Assembly: GCA_036824045.1 (NCBI GenBank)
Contig: DAITAZ010000002.1
Span: forward strand, 114,857-178,856
Direction of reading: 5' to 3'
Source: DAITAZ01 sp036824045
Lineage (GTDB): Bacteria; Pseudomonadota; Gammaproteobacteria; Burkholderiales; Rhodocyclaceae
DNA length: 64,000 bases
Shown: positions 39,296-48,500 of the stretch, one piece after another
Numbering within the stretch: position 1 is the stretch's first letter
Layout: every line of letters begins with the position of its first letter
Program-made: the position numbers and the translations under genes
The notes under the pieces: model-generated
Seen by the model: the letters and a program-made list of their open reading frames with translations, nothing else
The model's database searches: none
What the model was told of the DNA's origin: nothing

Positions 39296-40074
39296 GTCTG
39301 TGGCCCCTTGCCCTTGCGGTTCAGGAAATGGCCGATCCGTTCCACCACCTCCGGGCTGGTCTGGGTGAGCGCGGCGGTCAGGGATTCCACGAAAAACCCG
39401 TCGTCCGTCGCCATGTTGTCGATCCGCGCAATGGCCGTGACCATTGCCCAGTTCGCCATCGGGGCGTTCTCGGCAATGCGCCGGGCCAGTTGCCGGGCTT
39501 TCTCCAGGGCTTCGCCCTTGCCCGTCAAATAATGCGAAAGGCCCAGCCGCTGTCCCTCCTCCGCCTCGATGATGCGGCCGGTGAGCATCATTTCGCACAT
39601 GCGCCCGGCACCGATGATTCGCGCCACCCGGACCGACGCCCCACCGCCCACGAAGATGCCGTGGCGGCCTTCCGGCAACTGGTAGAGCGTGCTCGGCTCG
39701 GCCACCCGCACATGGCAGGCCGTTGCCAACTCCAGCCCGCCGCCGATCACCGCACCATGCAAGGCCGCCACCACCGGTATCCCGCCCATCTGGATGCGGT
39801 TGAAGATGCGATGCCACCACTGGGAATGCTGCATCACACCGAAGGGCTCCCGATGCTGATGCTCGGCCAGATCCAGACCCGCGCAAAAGTGCTCGCCCTC
39901 GCCATGGAGGATGATCACCCGCGTGCCGGCTGGCGTTTCGTCCAGCGCGCCGGACAGCGCGGTCAGCAGACGATCGCTCACCGCATTGCGCTTGGCGGGG
40001 CGGGCCAGCGTAATGGTGTAGATCCCGTCCTCGCTCGCCGTCTTGACCAGACGCTCGTTATCGATGTTGCTCAT
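39292..40074 (-). CDS. Enoyl-CoA hydratase/isomerase family protein
   Basis: A 260-residue crotonase-fold protein with HFCAGLDLAEH (oxyanion hole), ALHGAVIGGGLELATACHVRVA and LPEGRHGIFVGGGASVRVARIIG. The typical hydratase glutamate before GG appears altered (RHGIFVGGG), so whether it is a hydratase or a lyase-type crotonase cannot be settled. Expected role: hydration of the cinnamoyl-CoA. Confidence 0.88.
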   Translation of the reverse strand: MSNIDNERLVKTASEDGIYTITLARPAKRNAVSDRLLTALSGALDETPAGTRVIILHGEGEHFCAGLDLAEHQHREPFGVMQHSQWWHRIFNRIQMGGIPVVAALHGAVIGGGLELATACHVRVAEPSTLYQLPEGRHGIFVGGGASVRVARIIGAGRMCEMMLTGRIIEAEEGQRLGLSHYLTGKGEALEKARQLARRIAENAPMANWAMVTAIARIDNMATDDGFFVESLTAALTQTSPEVVERIGHFLNRKGKGPQT

Positions 40075-40104
40075 TGAACTTCCTTGCTTAGCTGTTGGGG
40101 CCTG

Positions 40105-41976
40105 TCAGTGCCCTGTGGCGCCATGCACGGTGATGACGCTCTTGTCCGGCACGTCGGCGTACAGCCACTCCACCAGATCCGCGCGCCGGTTGAGCACCAT
40201 CCGCTGGTTGATGTAGCCCTTGTCCGTGATTTCGCCCGCCTCCGAAGACGGCGGCTCAGCCATCAGCAGCACCCGTGTCGGGAAAGTGGACGAGCCACCG
40301 CCCGCTTGCATCATCATCGCCATGCCCCGCCGCACATGCTGGACGACGGCGATGTTCGACAGCACCAGCTCCACCGGCGCATCGGGGGGCAAGCCCGGGC
40401 ACAGGGTGCGGCACTCGGAGATGTTCGGAAACACCAGAAACCCGATCTCGTCCCGGTCATGGCCGGTCACCACGATGTCCTGGGCGACGGGAGAGAAAGC
40501 GTCGATGCCTTTCACCCGCAGCGAACCCACGTGCACCCAGGTACCGGAGAGGAGCTTGAAGTCTTCCGCCACCCGCCCGTCGAATAGCAAACCTTGGTTG
40601 GGCTGCTCAGGGTCGATAAAGGAGACGGCGTCGCCGATGCGGTAGAACCCTTCTTCATCGAACGCCCCCGTGGTCAGGTCCGGCTGCTTCCAGTACCCGT
40701 GGAACACGTTGGGCCCCCTGACACGCACTTCCAGCTTGTCTGCCACCGGCAGCAACTTGAGTTCCGTACCGGGAATCGGGACGCCGATCACGCCGGAACG
40801 AATCGCCTGGAAATGGCAGGAGGTGGCCGCCGGCGCCGTCTCGGTGGAACCCCACGAAGACACCATGGTGATCGGATGACCCAGTTCGGCCTGTGCAAGC
40901 CGTTCCAGATCATCCCAAAGGTGCTGGGGAAGCGCCGCGCCCGCGTAAAAAATGAGCTGCAGCCGACTGTAGAAATTCCTGCGCAGCGCCGCGTCGTTCC
41001 GCAGCAGGGGCACCAGCATGTCGTAAGCGCGCGGCACACTGAAATAAAGCGTCGGAGCGACTTCCTTGAGGTTGCGCACCGTGCGTTCCAGTAGCGCCGG
41101 TACGGGCTTGCCATCGTCGATGTAGAGCGAGCCGCCGTGCCACATCACCATGTTGAAATTGTGATTGGCGCCGAAGGTGTGGCTCCACGGCAGCCAGTCC
41201 ACGATCACCGGCGGCGTGGTCTTGAGGAAAGGCCACATCAGTTCCAGCGCCGCCTGGTTGGAGCACAGCATGCGCTGGGTATTGATCACCGCCTTGGGCG
41301 CGCCGATCGAGCCCGAGGTAAACAGGAACTTGGCGATGGTGTCCGGGCCAACGGCCTGGAAGGCAGCATCCACCGCCGCATCATCCCGCCGCTCGAGCAT
41401 GGCGGCAAAGGACAGGCAACCGTCCGGCACCGAACCTTTTTCCCCCGCGATCACCGCGCCATCGTGCAGATGGCGGGTCGCCCGTACGGCCGGCATGAAG
41501 CGGTCCATGTTGTCGGCAAACACCAACCCAGGCTTGAGCAAGCCCAGGTTGTCCTTGAGCTTGCCGTGATCCTTGGACAGCAACGACACCCCCGCCGAAA
41601 TGGCGCAGGAAGGCACGCCGATATGCATGCACGCCAGCATCAACAGCGCGTGCTCGATGCTGTTGTCGGAAAGGATCGCCACCGGCCGTTCCGGGGAAAG
41701 GTTCTGGCCCAGCAGCCAGGTGGCAATGCGGCGCACCTTGTCCAGCGCCTGCGCGTAGGTCAAGCGTTCCCACTCACCGGCCGCATCGCGCTCGGCCAGG
41801 AAGACCTGGTCGGGGGTTGCCCTGGCCCAGTGCTCCAAGCGCACACCCACACAGCGCGGATAGCTCTCGGGCATCGCAATGCCCGAGCGCAGGATCTGTG
41901 AGCCATCGGCGCGCACTTCGACACGCACGTCCGGCGTGGCGAACAGATGTTCCACGTCCCTCTTCACGGGATTCAT
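40105..41976 (-). CDS. Feruloyl-CoA synthase-like acyl-CoA ligase
   Basis: A 623-residue ANL-superfamily ligase. The AMP-binding core FLFTSGSIGAPKAV, the FCS-specific VIVDWLPWSHTFGANHNFN stretch, SSWGSTETAPAAT and the hinge YRIGDAVSFIDPEQP are present. The family activates hydroxycinnamates or related aryl acids with ATP and CoA. It follows the transporter genes and heads the catabolic half of the operon. Substrate presumably a hydroxyphenylpropionate or hydroxycinnamate (inferred). Confidence 0.88.
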   Translation of the reverse strand: MNPVKRDVEHLFATPDVRVEVRADGSQILRSGIAMPESYPRCVGVRLEHWARATPDQVFLAERDAAGEWERLTYAQALDKVRRIATWLLGQNLSPERPVAILSDNSIEHALLMLACMHIGVPSCAISAGVSLLSKDHGKLKDNLGLLKPGLVFADNMDRFMPAVRATRHLHDGAVIAGEKGSVPDGCLSFAAMLERRDDAAVDAAFQAVGPDTIAKFLFTSGSIGAPKAVINTQRMLCSNQAALELMWPFLKTTPPVIVDWLPWSHTFGANHNFNMVMWHGGSLYIDDGKPVPALLERTVRNLKEVAPTLYFSVPRAYDMLVPLLRNDAALRRNFYSRLQLIFYAGAALPQHLWDDLERLAQAELGHPITMVSSWGSTETAPAATSCHFQAIRSGVIGVPIPGTELKLLPVADKLEVRVRGPNVFHGYWKQPDLTTGAFDEEGFYRIGDAVSFIDPEQPNQGLLFDGRVAEDFKLLSGTWVHVGSLRVKGIDAFSPVAQDIVVTGHDRDEIGFLVFPNISECRTLCPGLPPDAPVELVLSNIAVVQHVRRGMAMMMQAGGGSSTFPTRVLLMAEPPSSEAGEITDKGYINQRMVLNRRADLVEWLYADVPDKSVITVHGATGH

Positions 41977-41993
41977 GGTCTGATCTCCCCGGT

Positions 41994-43130
41994 TCAGTTC
42001 GTGGAGATCAGCTTGAAGGCGCCGCCTTCCACCTTGAGCAATACCCGGGCGCGTGCGTCGTGGCCGAAGTGATCGGCCGGACTCATGTTGTAGACCCCGT
42101 GGGTTCCGGCCACCTCTTTCTCCATCTCGATGGCGTCACGCAACGCGGTGCGGAACTGTTCGGTGCCCGGCTTGCCCTTTTTCAAAGCGACCGGAACCGC
42201 CCGTTCGATCACCTTCCACGCGTCCCAGGCGTATCCGCCGAACGAGGCGACCGAACCCGCGCCGTATTTGTCCTCATACTTCTTGGCGTAGTCGCCCGCC
42301 ACCTTCTTCACCGGATGGCTGTCCGGCAACTGGTCCCATTCCAGCAAGGGCCCCACCACGAAGATGCCGTTCTCCACCCCCTTGCCCCCCACCTTGAGGA
42401 ATTCCTTAGAGGGCGCGCCGTGGGTCTGGTAGATCTGGCCCTTGAAACCACGCTCGGTCAGCGTCGTGTGGGGCAAGGCTGCGGGAGAACCCGAGCCCAC
42501 CACGAGGATGGCATCCGGCTTGGCGGACAGCAGTTTGAGCGCTTGGGCCGTGACCGAGGTATCGGTCCGGTTGTAGCGCTCCACCGCCACCAGCTTGATC
42601 CCCGCAGCCTCCGCCATGGGCGTGACCACCTTCAACCAGCTCTCCCCGTAAGGATCGGCAAAGCCAATGAAGCCCAGCGACTTCACGTTGCTGCTCTTCA
42701 TGTGGTCGAACAGCGCCTTGGCCATGAGGCCATTGTGCTGGGGCATGCGGAACACCCATTTGTCCTTGGCCGGGGGCAGGTCGATGGGGGCCAGGGCCAC
42801 CAGTGGCGTCTTGGCTTCGACGGTCACCTCGACCACGGCAGCGGTGTTGGAGACGGTGGACGAGCCGATAATCACATCCGCCTTGTTCTCATTGACCAAC
42901 TTGGCTGCATTCTTCGAAGCGGCGCTCGGGTCTGTGGCATCGTCGAGCACGATCCAGTTGATCTTCTCCCCTGCCACCGTCGTGGGGAACAGCGCAGCCG
43001 TTTTGCTCTGGGGCGCGCCCAGGGCGGCTGCCGGACCGGTTGCCGAGACGGTCATGCCGATGGTGATGTCGGCAAACGCCGGTGTGGCGAAAGCAACCGT
43101 CAGGGCAAGCGCGAATTTGTTCAGGTTCAT
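41994..43130 (-). CDS. Periplasmic substrate-binding protein, Liv type
   Basis: A 378-residue type I periplasmic binding protein of the LivK/aromatic-acid-binding family. Signal peptide NKFALALTVAFATPAFA, then the two-lobe pattern with IGMTVSATGPAAALG and PLLEWDQLPD. The ATG at 43130 has AGGAGG upstream; a GTG lies one codon further up. It lies downstream of LivF and upstream of the ligase, so it presumably binds the aromatic substrate of the operon. Confidence 0.9.
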   Translation of the reverse strand: MNLNKFALALTVAFATPAFADITIGMTVSATGPAAALGAPQSKTAALFPTTVAGEKINWIVLDDATDPSAASKNAAKLVNENKADVIIGSSTVSNTAAVVEVTVEAKTPLVALAPIDLPPAKDKWVFRMPQHNGLMAKALFDHMKSSNVKSLGFIGFADPYGESWLKVVTPMAEAAGIKLVAVERYNRTDTSVTAQALKLLSAKPDAILVVGSGSPAALPHTTLTERGFKGQIYQTHGAPSKEFLKVGGKGVENGIFVVGPLLEWDQLPDSHPVKKVAGDYAKKYEDKYGAGSVASFGGYAWDAWKVIERAVPVALKKGKPGTEQFRTALRDAIEMEKEVAGTHGVYNMSPADHFGHDARARVLLKVEGGAFKLISTN

Positions 43131-43261
43131 CACGGGTCTCCTCCTATTGGTTTGTGGGTGGCACGGGTGTCTCGGTTTTGTTGTTGCAGGCCGGGGTACG
43201 GGACGTGCCCTGCCGTCCCCGGCCTTAAATGCGGTGAGTGGGGCGCCTGCCCCAAAGGCGC

Positions 43262-43999
43262 TTAGTGCTTGCCGCCCAAACCCAGGTAGCTTTCGATCAC
43301 ACGCGGGTCGTCGGCGAGTTCGCTGCTCGGGCCTTCCAGGGCGATCTCGCCGGTTTCCAGTACATAGGCGTGGTTGGCCACCTGAAGGGCGGCACGGGCG
43401 TTTTGCTCCACCAGCAGGACCGACACCCCCATGTCGCGTAGTTCGGCAACGATGCGGAAGATCTCGCGGATGATCAGGGGGGCCAGCCCCAGGCTCGGTT
43501 CGTCGAGCATCAACAATTTGGGCTTGGACATGAGCGCCCGCCCCATGGCGAGCATCTGGCGCTCCCCGCCCGAAAGCGTGCCAGCCGCCTGACCGCGCCG
43601 CTCCTTGAGTCGCGGGAACACCTGGAAGACGTGGTCCATCGTGGCCCGGTGGTCCCGATGACCATTGCGGTAACGGTTGAAGGCGCCCAGCAGCAGGTTG
43701 TCCTCCACCGACATGTCACCAAACAGCTCGCGCTTTTCCGGCACCAGCACCATGCCCCGGGAAACCAGACCCTCCACACCCCAGGCGGGGGCGACCCGTC
43801 CGCCGCTGTACATCACCTCCCCCCGGCTTGGAAGCAGCCCCATCAGGGCCGCCAGGAGAGTGGTCTTGCCGGCGCCGTTGGGGCCGATCACAGTCACGAT
43901 CTCCCCTTCGCGGATACGGAGGTTGACCTTGTGCACCGCCTCGACCGGGCCGTAGGCAACGCAAAGCTCACGGGTTTCAAGCAGCATCGGGGCGCTCAT
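43262..43999 (-). CDS. livF: Liv-type ABC transporter ATP-binding protein LivF
   Basis: A 245-residue ABC ATPase. Walker A GPNGAGKTT, signature LSGGERQMLAMGRAL, Walker B LLMLDEPSLGLAP and H-loop VLLVEQNARAAL. The ATG at 43999 overlaps the preceding stop (ATGA). It is the second ATPase, forming the heterodimer with the ATPase half of the fused protein upstream. Confidence 0.93.
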   Translation of the reverse strand: MSAPMLLETRELCVAYGPVEAVHKVNLRIREGEIVTVIGPNGAGKTTLLAALMGLLPSRGEVMYSGGRVAPAWGVEGLVSRGMVLVPEKRELFGDMSVEDNLLLGAFNRYRNGHRDHRATMDHVFQVFPRLKERRGQAAGTLSGGERQMLAMGRALMSKPKLLMLDEPSLGLAPLIIREIFRIVAELRDMGVSVLLVEQNARAALQVANHAYVLETGEIALEGPSSELADDPRVIESYLGLGGKH

Positions 44000-45753
44000 T
44001 CCACACCTCCCAGGTAGGCTTCGAGCACCTTCGGGTTGCTCTGGATTTCCTTGGGCGTCCCGGCAGCGAGAAGCTGGCCGAACTCCATCACCACAACCCG
44101 ATCGGCAAGGCCCATCAGGAAGTCCATGTCGTGCTCCACCAGCAGGATGGCCATGCCCTCCGCCCGCAGTTTCTTGAGCAGATCGGAAAGCGCCTGCTTC
44201 TCCAGATGGCGCAGGCCGGCCGCAGGTTCGTCCAGCAGCAGCAGGCAAGGGTCGGCACACATGGCCCGGGCAATCTCCACCACGCGCTGCTTGCCCAGAG
44301 GCAAACTTCCCGCCGGGTCGAAGGTGTGCTCGCCGAGCCCACAGCGTTCGATCTCCCGGGCAGCCTCGGCCAGGAGCCGGCGCTCCTCATCCCGATCGAG
44401 TCGCCAGGCAGATTGCAGGAAATTGCGGTGGCCACGCAGATGGGCTCCCAGGGCCACGTTCTCGAGTACGCTCATGCCCGCGTTCAGCCGCACGTGCTGG
44501 AAGGTGCGGCTCAGGCCCAACTGGGCAATCTGCCTCGCCCCCAGGCCATCCACCCGCCTGCCCATGAATAGAATCTCGCCGGAAGTGGGGGGATTGACGC
44601 CCGAGATGCAGTTGAACATCGTGCTCTTGCCAGCGCCATTGGGCCCGATCAAGGCCATCACCTCGCCCGCGCGCACGTCCAGGTTCATGGCGTTATTGGC
44701 CACCAGCCCGCCGAACCGCTTGGTCACATTGCGCGCTTCCAGCACGACGTCGCCCGCGGCGGGCTGAGTCCGCCGCGGAAGGGGCTCACCCGGCGCCACC
44801 ACCTTCAATTCACGCATCTGCGGCGCCAGCTTGACCAGCAAAGGCCACAGCCCGAATCGGGCGCGGTGCAGCAGCAACAGCGTCAGGATTCCGAACACCA
44901 CGACTTCGAAGTTGCCGCTCCGCCCGAGCACAGCGGGCAGGATTTCCTGCAGCCACTGCTTCAGCAGCGTGACCAGGCCCGCTCCGAGGATGGCCCCCCA
45001 GACATTCGCCACGCCGCCAACCACCGCCATGAAGAGGTACTCGATTCCCGCGGAAAGCGAGAATGGCGTGGGGTTCACAAACCGCTGCATGTGGGCGTAG
45101 AGCCATCCCGACACGCAGGCAAACTGGGCCGCCAGCATGAAGATGACCATCTTGTACCAGACGGTGTTGACACCCATTGCCTCGATCATCGTCGTACTGC
45201 GCAGGCAGCGCATGGCGCGCCCCTCTCGGGAATCGAGCATGTTCTGGGTCGTGATCACCGCCGCCAGCAACACGGCCCAAACGATGTAGAAGAAGGCCCG
45301 CCCGCTCTTCACCTCCCAGCCGAACAAATCGATGGGCGGAATTCCACCGAGGCCGCTGTGCCCGCCCAGGAACTCCAGGTTTCCGAACAGGAAGTACAAG
45401 CTGATCCCCCACGCCATGGTCCCCAGGGGCAGGAAGTGCCCGGACAGGCGCAGCGTCACCCACCCGAGAAACAGGGAAACTGCCGTGGTAAGCGCCATCC
45501 CGACGATCAGCGTGCCCCAGGGCGACACCCCGTGCACCGTGGTGAGGTATGCCGTCACATAAGCGCCGACCCCAACGAAGGCGGCCTGGCCAAACGACGT
45601 CAGCCCACCGATGCCGGTCATCAGCGCCAGCCCCACCGCCACCAGAGCAGCCAGGCCAATGTAGTTCAGCAGCGTGATGTAGAACTCCGGCAACAAGGGC
45701 TGCCCCAGCGCCAGCACCAGGATGAAGCCGAAGATGAGTTTGGTCTGAGTCAT
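43996..45753 (-). CDS. Fused Liv permease-ATPase (LivM-LivG)
   Basis: A 585-residue fusion: residues about 1-320 are LivM-type permease with many hydrophobic helices, residues about 340-585 an ABC ATPase with GPNGAGKST, LPLGKQRVVEIARAM (signature) and LLLLDEPAAGLRHLE. The ATG at 45753 follows AGGGGTG. A single gene replaces livM and livG; the reading frame is continuous, so it is a true fusion and not a sequencing join. Function: import of the aromatic acid with LivH, LivF and the binding protein. Confidence 0.92.
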   Translation of the reverse strand: MTQTKLIFGFILVLALGQPLLPEFYITLLNYIGLAALVAVGLALMTGIGGLTSFGQAAFVGVGAYVTAYLTTVHGVSPWGTLIVGMALTTAVSLFLGWVTLRLSGHFLPLGTMAWGISLYFLFGNLEFLGGHSGLGGIPPIDLFGWEVKSGRAFFYIVWAVLLAAVITTQNMLDSREGRAMRCLRSTTMIEAMGVNTVWYKMVIFMLAAQFACVSGWLYAHMQRFVNPTPFSLSAGIEYLFMAVVGGVANVWGAILGAGLVTLLKQWLQEILPAVLGRSGNFEVVVFGILTLLLLHRARFGLWPLLVKLAPQMRELKVVAPGEPLPRRTQPAAGDVVLEARNVTKRFGGLVANNAMNLDVRAGEVMALIGPNGAGKSTMFNCISGVNPPTSGEILFMGRRVDGLGARQIAQLGLSRTFQHVRLNAGMSVLENVALGAHLRGHRNFLQSAWRLDRDEERRLLAEAAREIERCGLGEHTFDPAGSLPLGKQRVVEIARAMCADPCLLLLDEPAAGLRHLEKQALSDLLKKLRAEGMAILLVEHDMDFLMGLADRVVVMEFGQLLAAGTPKEIQSNPKVLEAYLGGVE

Positions 45754-45767
45754 GGTCGCACCCCTGA

Positions 45768-46808
45768 TCAATGTTCTTCCTCATCCCCATGCTGGGTGTG
45801 GAGCGAGCGCCACCACAGCACGGGAATGATCAGGGTGAACACCACCACCTCTTTGTAGGCACTCGCCCAGAACGAGGCGTAAGACTCCAGCATCCCGACG
45901 AGCACCGAACCCACCGCCGCCACCGGATAACTGGCCAGCCCACCAATAATGGCGCCTACAAACCCCTTGAGTCCAATGAGGAAACCGCTGTCGTAGTACA
46001 CCGTGGTGATCGGGGCGATCAGGATTCCGCACAGCGCACCAATGAAAGCTGCCAGGGCAAAGGAAAGCTTGCCCGCCATCTCGGTCGGAATTCCCATGAG
46101 GCGCGCGCCCACGCGGTTGATCGCCGTGGCGCGCAATGCCTTGCCGTAGAGCGTGCGCTCGAAGAAGGCAAACAGCCCGCCAATCAACAACACGGTCACC
46201 CCCAGCACCCACACCGTCTGCCACTGCACCGAAACGGGCCCCAACTCGAAACCACCATCGGTGAAGGCCGGGGTACGCACACCTTCAGCACCGAAAAAGA
46301 AGAGCCCCATGCCCATCAGCACCATATGGACAGTCACCGAAACGATGAGCAGGAACAGCACGCTCCCTTCCGCCACGGGCTCATAGGCCAAACGGTAGAT
46401 CATCGGCCCCAGGGGCACCGTCAGCATCAGCGCCAGCACCACCTGCGCCAGAATGGGCAAGCCTGTGAGGGGGACCGCGTGCAACAACCCCGCCAGCGCC
46501 AGCGGATAACCCAGGTTGAACGCCAAGGTCTTTGGAAAGCCAGTGAAAGCGCCTTGGCGCAACGCCTTGACGCCGTCGCCCAGTACCACCAGCCCCCCCA
46601 GCACCAGGAGCATCCACAGAGTCGGCGGAACCGCTCCGGACTGGAGCCCTGCCAGGGTCAGCGCACCAAAGGCAACAAACTCGCCCTGGGGAATGAATAT
46701 GACCCGGGTCACTGCGAACACCAGGACCAGAGCCAGTGAGATCAGCGCATAGATGGCGCCGTTGGTGAGGCCATCCTGCGTGAGCAGCAGATGTATCGAG
46801 AGATCCAT
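45768..46808 (-). CDS. livH: Liv-type ABC permease LivH
   Basis: A 346-residue membrane permease, about eight helices, with the LivH N-terminus ([33 protein letters not shown]) and [17 protein letters not shown], the EAA-like loop region. The ATG at 46808 is chosen to start just before the first helix. It is the first gene of the minus-strand operon behind the promoter at 47067-47094. Confidence 0.92.
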   Translation of the reverse strand: MDLSIHLLLTQDGLTNGAIYALISLALVLVFAVTRVIFIPQGEFVAFGALTLAGLQSGAVPPTLWMLLVLGGLVVLGDGVKALRQGAFTGFPKTLAFNLGYPLALAGLLHAVPLTGLPILAQVVLALMLTVPLGPMIYRLAYEPVAEGSVLFLLIVSVTVHMVLMGMGLFFFGAEGVRTPAFTDGGFELGPVSVQWQTVWVLGVTVLLIGGLFAFFERTLYGKALRATAINRVGARLMGIPTEMAGKLSFALAAFIGALCGILIAPITTVYYDSGFLIGLKGFVGAIIGGLASYPVAAVGSVLVGMLESYASFWASAYKEVVVFTLIIPVLWWRSLHTQHGDEEEH

Positions 46809-47066
46809 CTCAGCCCCCCGGGACTGCCGCCCGAGCGGGCGGCACTGGGTCAATCAAGCGGGCAAGCTTCATCTCAACACCGCCCTCCCGGCTGGCCCGG
46901 GCACTTGCGAGCACCCTCACCCTGCGGCCGCCGACATGCTCCGCCTACCGGCGTGCAACCGCTGCACCTGCCACTCATGGCATGCCTCCTCTGGCAATTT
47001 GTCTCCTCGCGCCAACCTGCGTGGGCTAGCGTCTTCAGCACCTGTGGGGCGTGCTGTTGAGATTGC

Positions 47067-47094
47067 ATTCTAGGTCGATTAGTTTGATTGTCAA
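47067..47094 (-). promoter_or_regulatory. Sigma-70 promoter for the livH operon
   Basis: On the minus strand TTGACA (47094-47089), 16 bases, TAGAAT (47072-47067). The -35 is consensus and the -10 matches five of six. It would start transcription about 47060 with a leader of about 250 bases. Confidence 0.65.
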
Positions 47095-47109
47095 CATGTT
47101 TGATATCAA
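47084..47109. promoter_or_regulatory. Candidate MarR operator pair
   Basis: TTGATTGTCAA (47084-47094, dyad TTGA-N3-TCAA) and TTGATATCAA (47100-47109, a perfect 10-bp palindrome). The first overlaps the -35 of the livH promoter, the second the -35 of the probable MarR promoter. This is the expected position for repression or autoregulation by the adjacent MarR protein. Confidence 0.55.
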
Positions 47110-47128
47110 CCTATTTTTGAGCTATCAA
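47100..47128 (+). promoter_or_regulatory. Possible promoter of the MarR gene
   Basis: TTGATA (47100-47105), 17 bases, TATCAA (47123-47128). The spacing is ideal; the -10 matches four of six. It is divergent to and overlapping the livH promoter. Confidence 0.4.
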
Positions 47129-47259
47129 GAATCAAGGTGGGCTGCGGCACCCGGTCCGAAACGCATGATGCAGCGCTTATAATCGCGACCAAAGGCTGCA
47201 CCACTGTCGCGTCGATCCGCGCCATTCGGGCATCGCAGACATGGGGAGCAAAGAAAGAG

Positions 47260-47703
47260 ATGGCACCTGCAAGCAAGAAACCCGTATCCCTGGGCACCCT
47301 CAACCAGTTCATCGGCTTTGGCCTGCGGCTGGCGCAAGTCAGGGTTTTCCAGGACTTCGACGATGCCATGGGCGATCTGGCAGTGAGTCCTGCTGCGTTT
47401 TCGGTGATGGAAGTCCTGCGCAACAACCCGGGGCTTACCCAATCCAAGCTCGCAGCCGCGATCCGGCTCGACCGCTCATCCGTGGTGCCACTGCTCGACA
47501 AGCTTGAGAAGCGAGGCGTGCTGCGGCGCCAATCCTCGACAACGGACCGCCGGCATAATCACCTCTTCCTTACCGACGCGGGCCTCGCCTTGCACGACGA
47601 GGCAACCCGGAGAGTCCGGATTCACGAGAACCGGATTACCGCCTGCATCACGCCGGCGGAGAAGAAAACCCTGATGGAACTGCTCCTGCGCTTCGGGGGC
47701 TAA
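47260..47703 (+). CDS. MarR-family regulator (upper pathway)
   Basis: A 147-residue winged-helix regulator. The DNA-recognition part is LTQSKLAAAIRLDRSSVVPLLDKLEKRGVLRRQ, then the wing TTDRRHNHLFLTDAG. The ATG at 47260 is used. It is divergent to the transporter/beta-oxidation operon and convergent with the isomerase gene. In hydroxycinnamate catabolism MarR proteins (FerR, CouR) are relieved by the aryl-CoA thioester, so the same is likely here; the ligand is inferred. Confidence 0.87.
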   Translation: MAPASKKPVSLGTLNQFIGFGLRLAQVRVFQDFDDAMGDLAVSPAAFSVMEVLRNNPGLTQSKLAAAIRLDRSSVVPLLDKLEKRGVLRRQSSTTDRRHNHLFLTDAGLALHDEATRRVRIHENRITACITPAEKKTLMELLLRFGG

Positions 47704-47789
47704 ATAACCGCCGCACCCGTTTGGGAGCGTTCGGGGACCAGCACCGGGGCGCAGCGGTGCACCACCGGGCTGCAAAGGGAACGATGCGG

Positions 47790-48434
47790 CTATTCCGCAT
47801 CCGGTTGGGCGGAGGGGGCTGCTTTCTGGAAGGCCGGGAGCGCTGCGCAGCGGTCGGCAATCGCCACGGCCACCGGATAGGGCGTCAAGTCACAGCCAAA
47901 CCTGCGGGCATTGAACACCTGGGGGACGAGACAACAATCCGCCAGGGAGGGGCTGTCCCCATGGCAATACAGCCCGGTCCGGGAATCCTGCGCAAGCAAG
48001 CCTTCCAGGCCACGCATGCCCTCGGCAATCCAGTGGTGATACCAGGCCGTTTTTTGTTCGTCCGGGACACCGAGCTTCCCGGTCAGGTACTGGAGCACCC
48101 GCAGGTTATTGAGGGGATGGATGTCGCAGGCAATCGCCTGCGCGATGGCACGTACCCGGGCCCGACCAGACGGGTCACGGGGCAGCAGCGGCGGAACCGG
48201 GTGCGTTTCGTCGAGATACTCGATGATGGCAAGCGACTGGGTGATCACCCGGCCATCGTCCTCCAGGGCGGGTACCAGTCGCTGCGGATTCCGCAGCGCG
48301 TAGTCCGGGTGGTTGTGCTGGCCGCCGTCCCGGGTGAGATGAATCGGAACCGGGACGTAGTCCAGGCATTTAAGGTTGAGTGCAATGCGCACACGGTAGG
48401 CGGCTGAACTACGAAAATACGTGTAGAGCTCCAA
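47790..48434 (-). CDS. Zeta-class GST: maleylpyruvate (or maleylacetoacetate) isomerase
   Basis: A 214-residue zeta glutathione transferase with the SSxxxRVRIALN active-site motif (YFRSSAAYRVRIAL), a cis-trans isomerase using glutathione. Start: AGGAGA sits inside the codons after an ATG at 48449 and is six bases from TTG 48434, whose product begins ELYTYFRSSAAYR like known family members; TTG is preferred. In this gentisate cluster it should isomerise maleylpyruvate to fumarylpyruvate, as NagL does, rather than work on maleylacetoacetate. Confidence 0.87.
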   Translation of the reverse strand: MELYTYFRSSAAYRVRIALNLKCLDYVPVPIHLTRDGGQHNHPDYALRNPQRLVPALEDDGRVITQSLAIIEYLDETHPVPPLLPRDPSGRARVRAIAQAIACDIHPLNNLRVLQYLTGKLGVPDEQKTAWYHHWIAEGMRGLEGLLAQDSRTGLYCHGDSPSLADCCLVPQVFNARRFGCDLTPYPVAVAIADRCAALPAFQKAAPSAQPDAE

Positions 48435-48500
48435 CTGAAGTCTCCTCATTCTGGTTGCGGAATGGGTGGAAATCCCCCGCTCTCCGGGGCCGCCCGGCAC

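Larger units (their letters stand above)
46809..47259. other. Divergent promoter region between livH and the MarR gene
   Basis: A 451-bp spacer. The part 47060-47130 carries the promoter elements and palindromes listed separately. The part 46809-47050 is GC-rich 5' leader of the livH transcript, with no recognised structure or small gene. Confidence 0.6.

Noticed and set aside
46900..47060. Sigma-54 promoter for livH (TGGCAG...TTGCA)
   Set aside because: The GG-to-GC distance is 14 instead of 10 bases; the sigma-70 elements at 47067-47094 fit much better.
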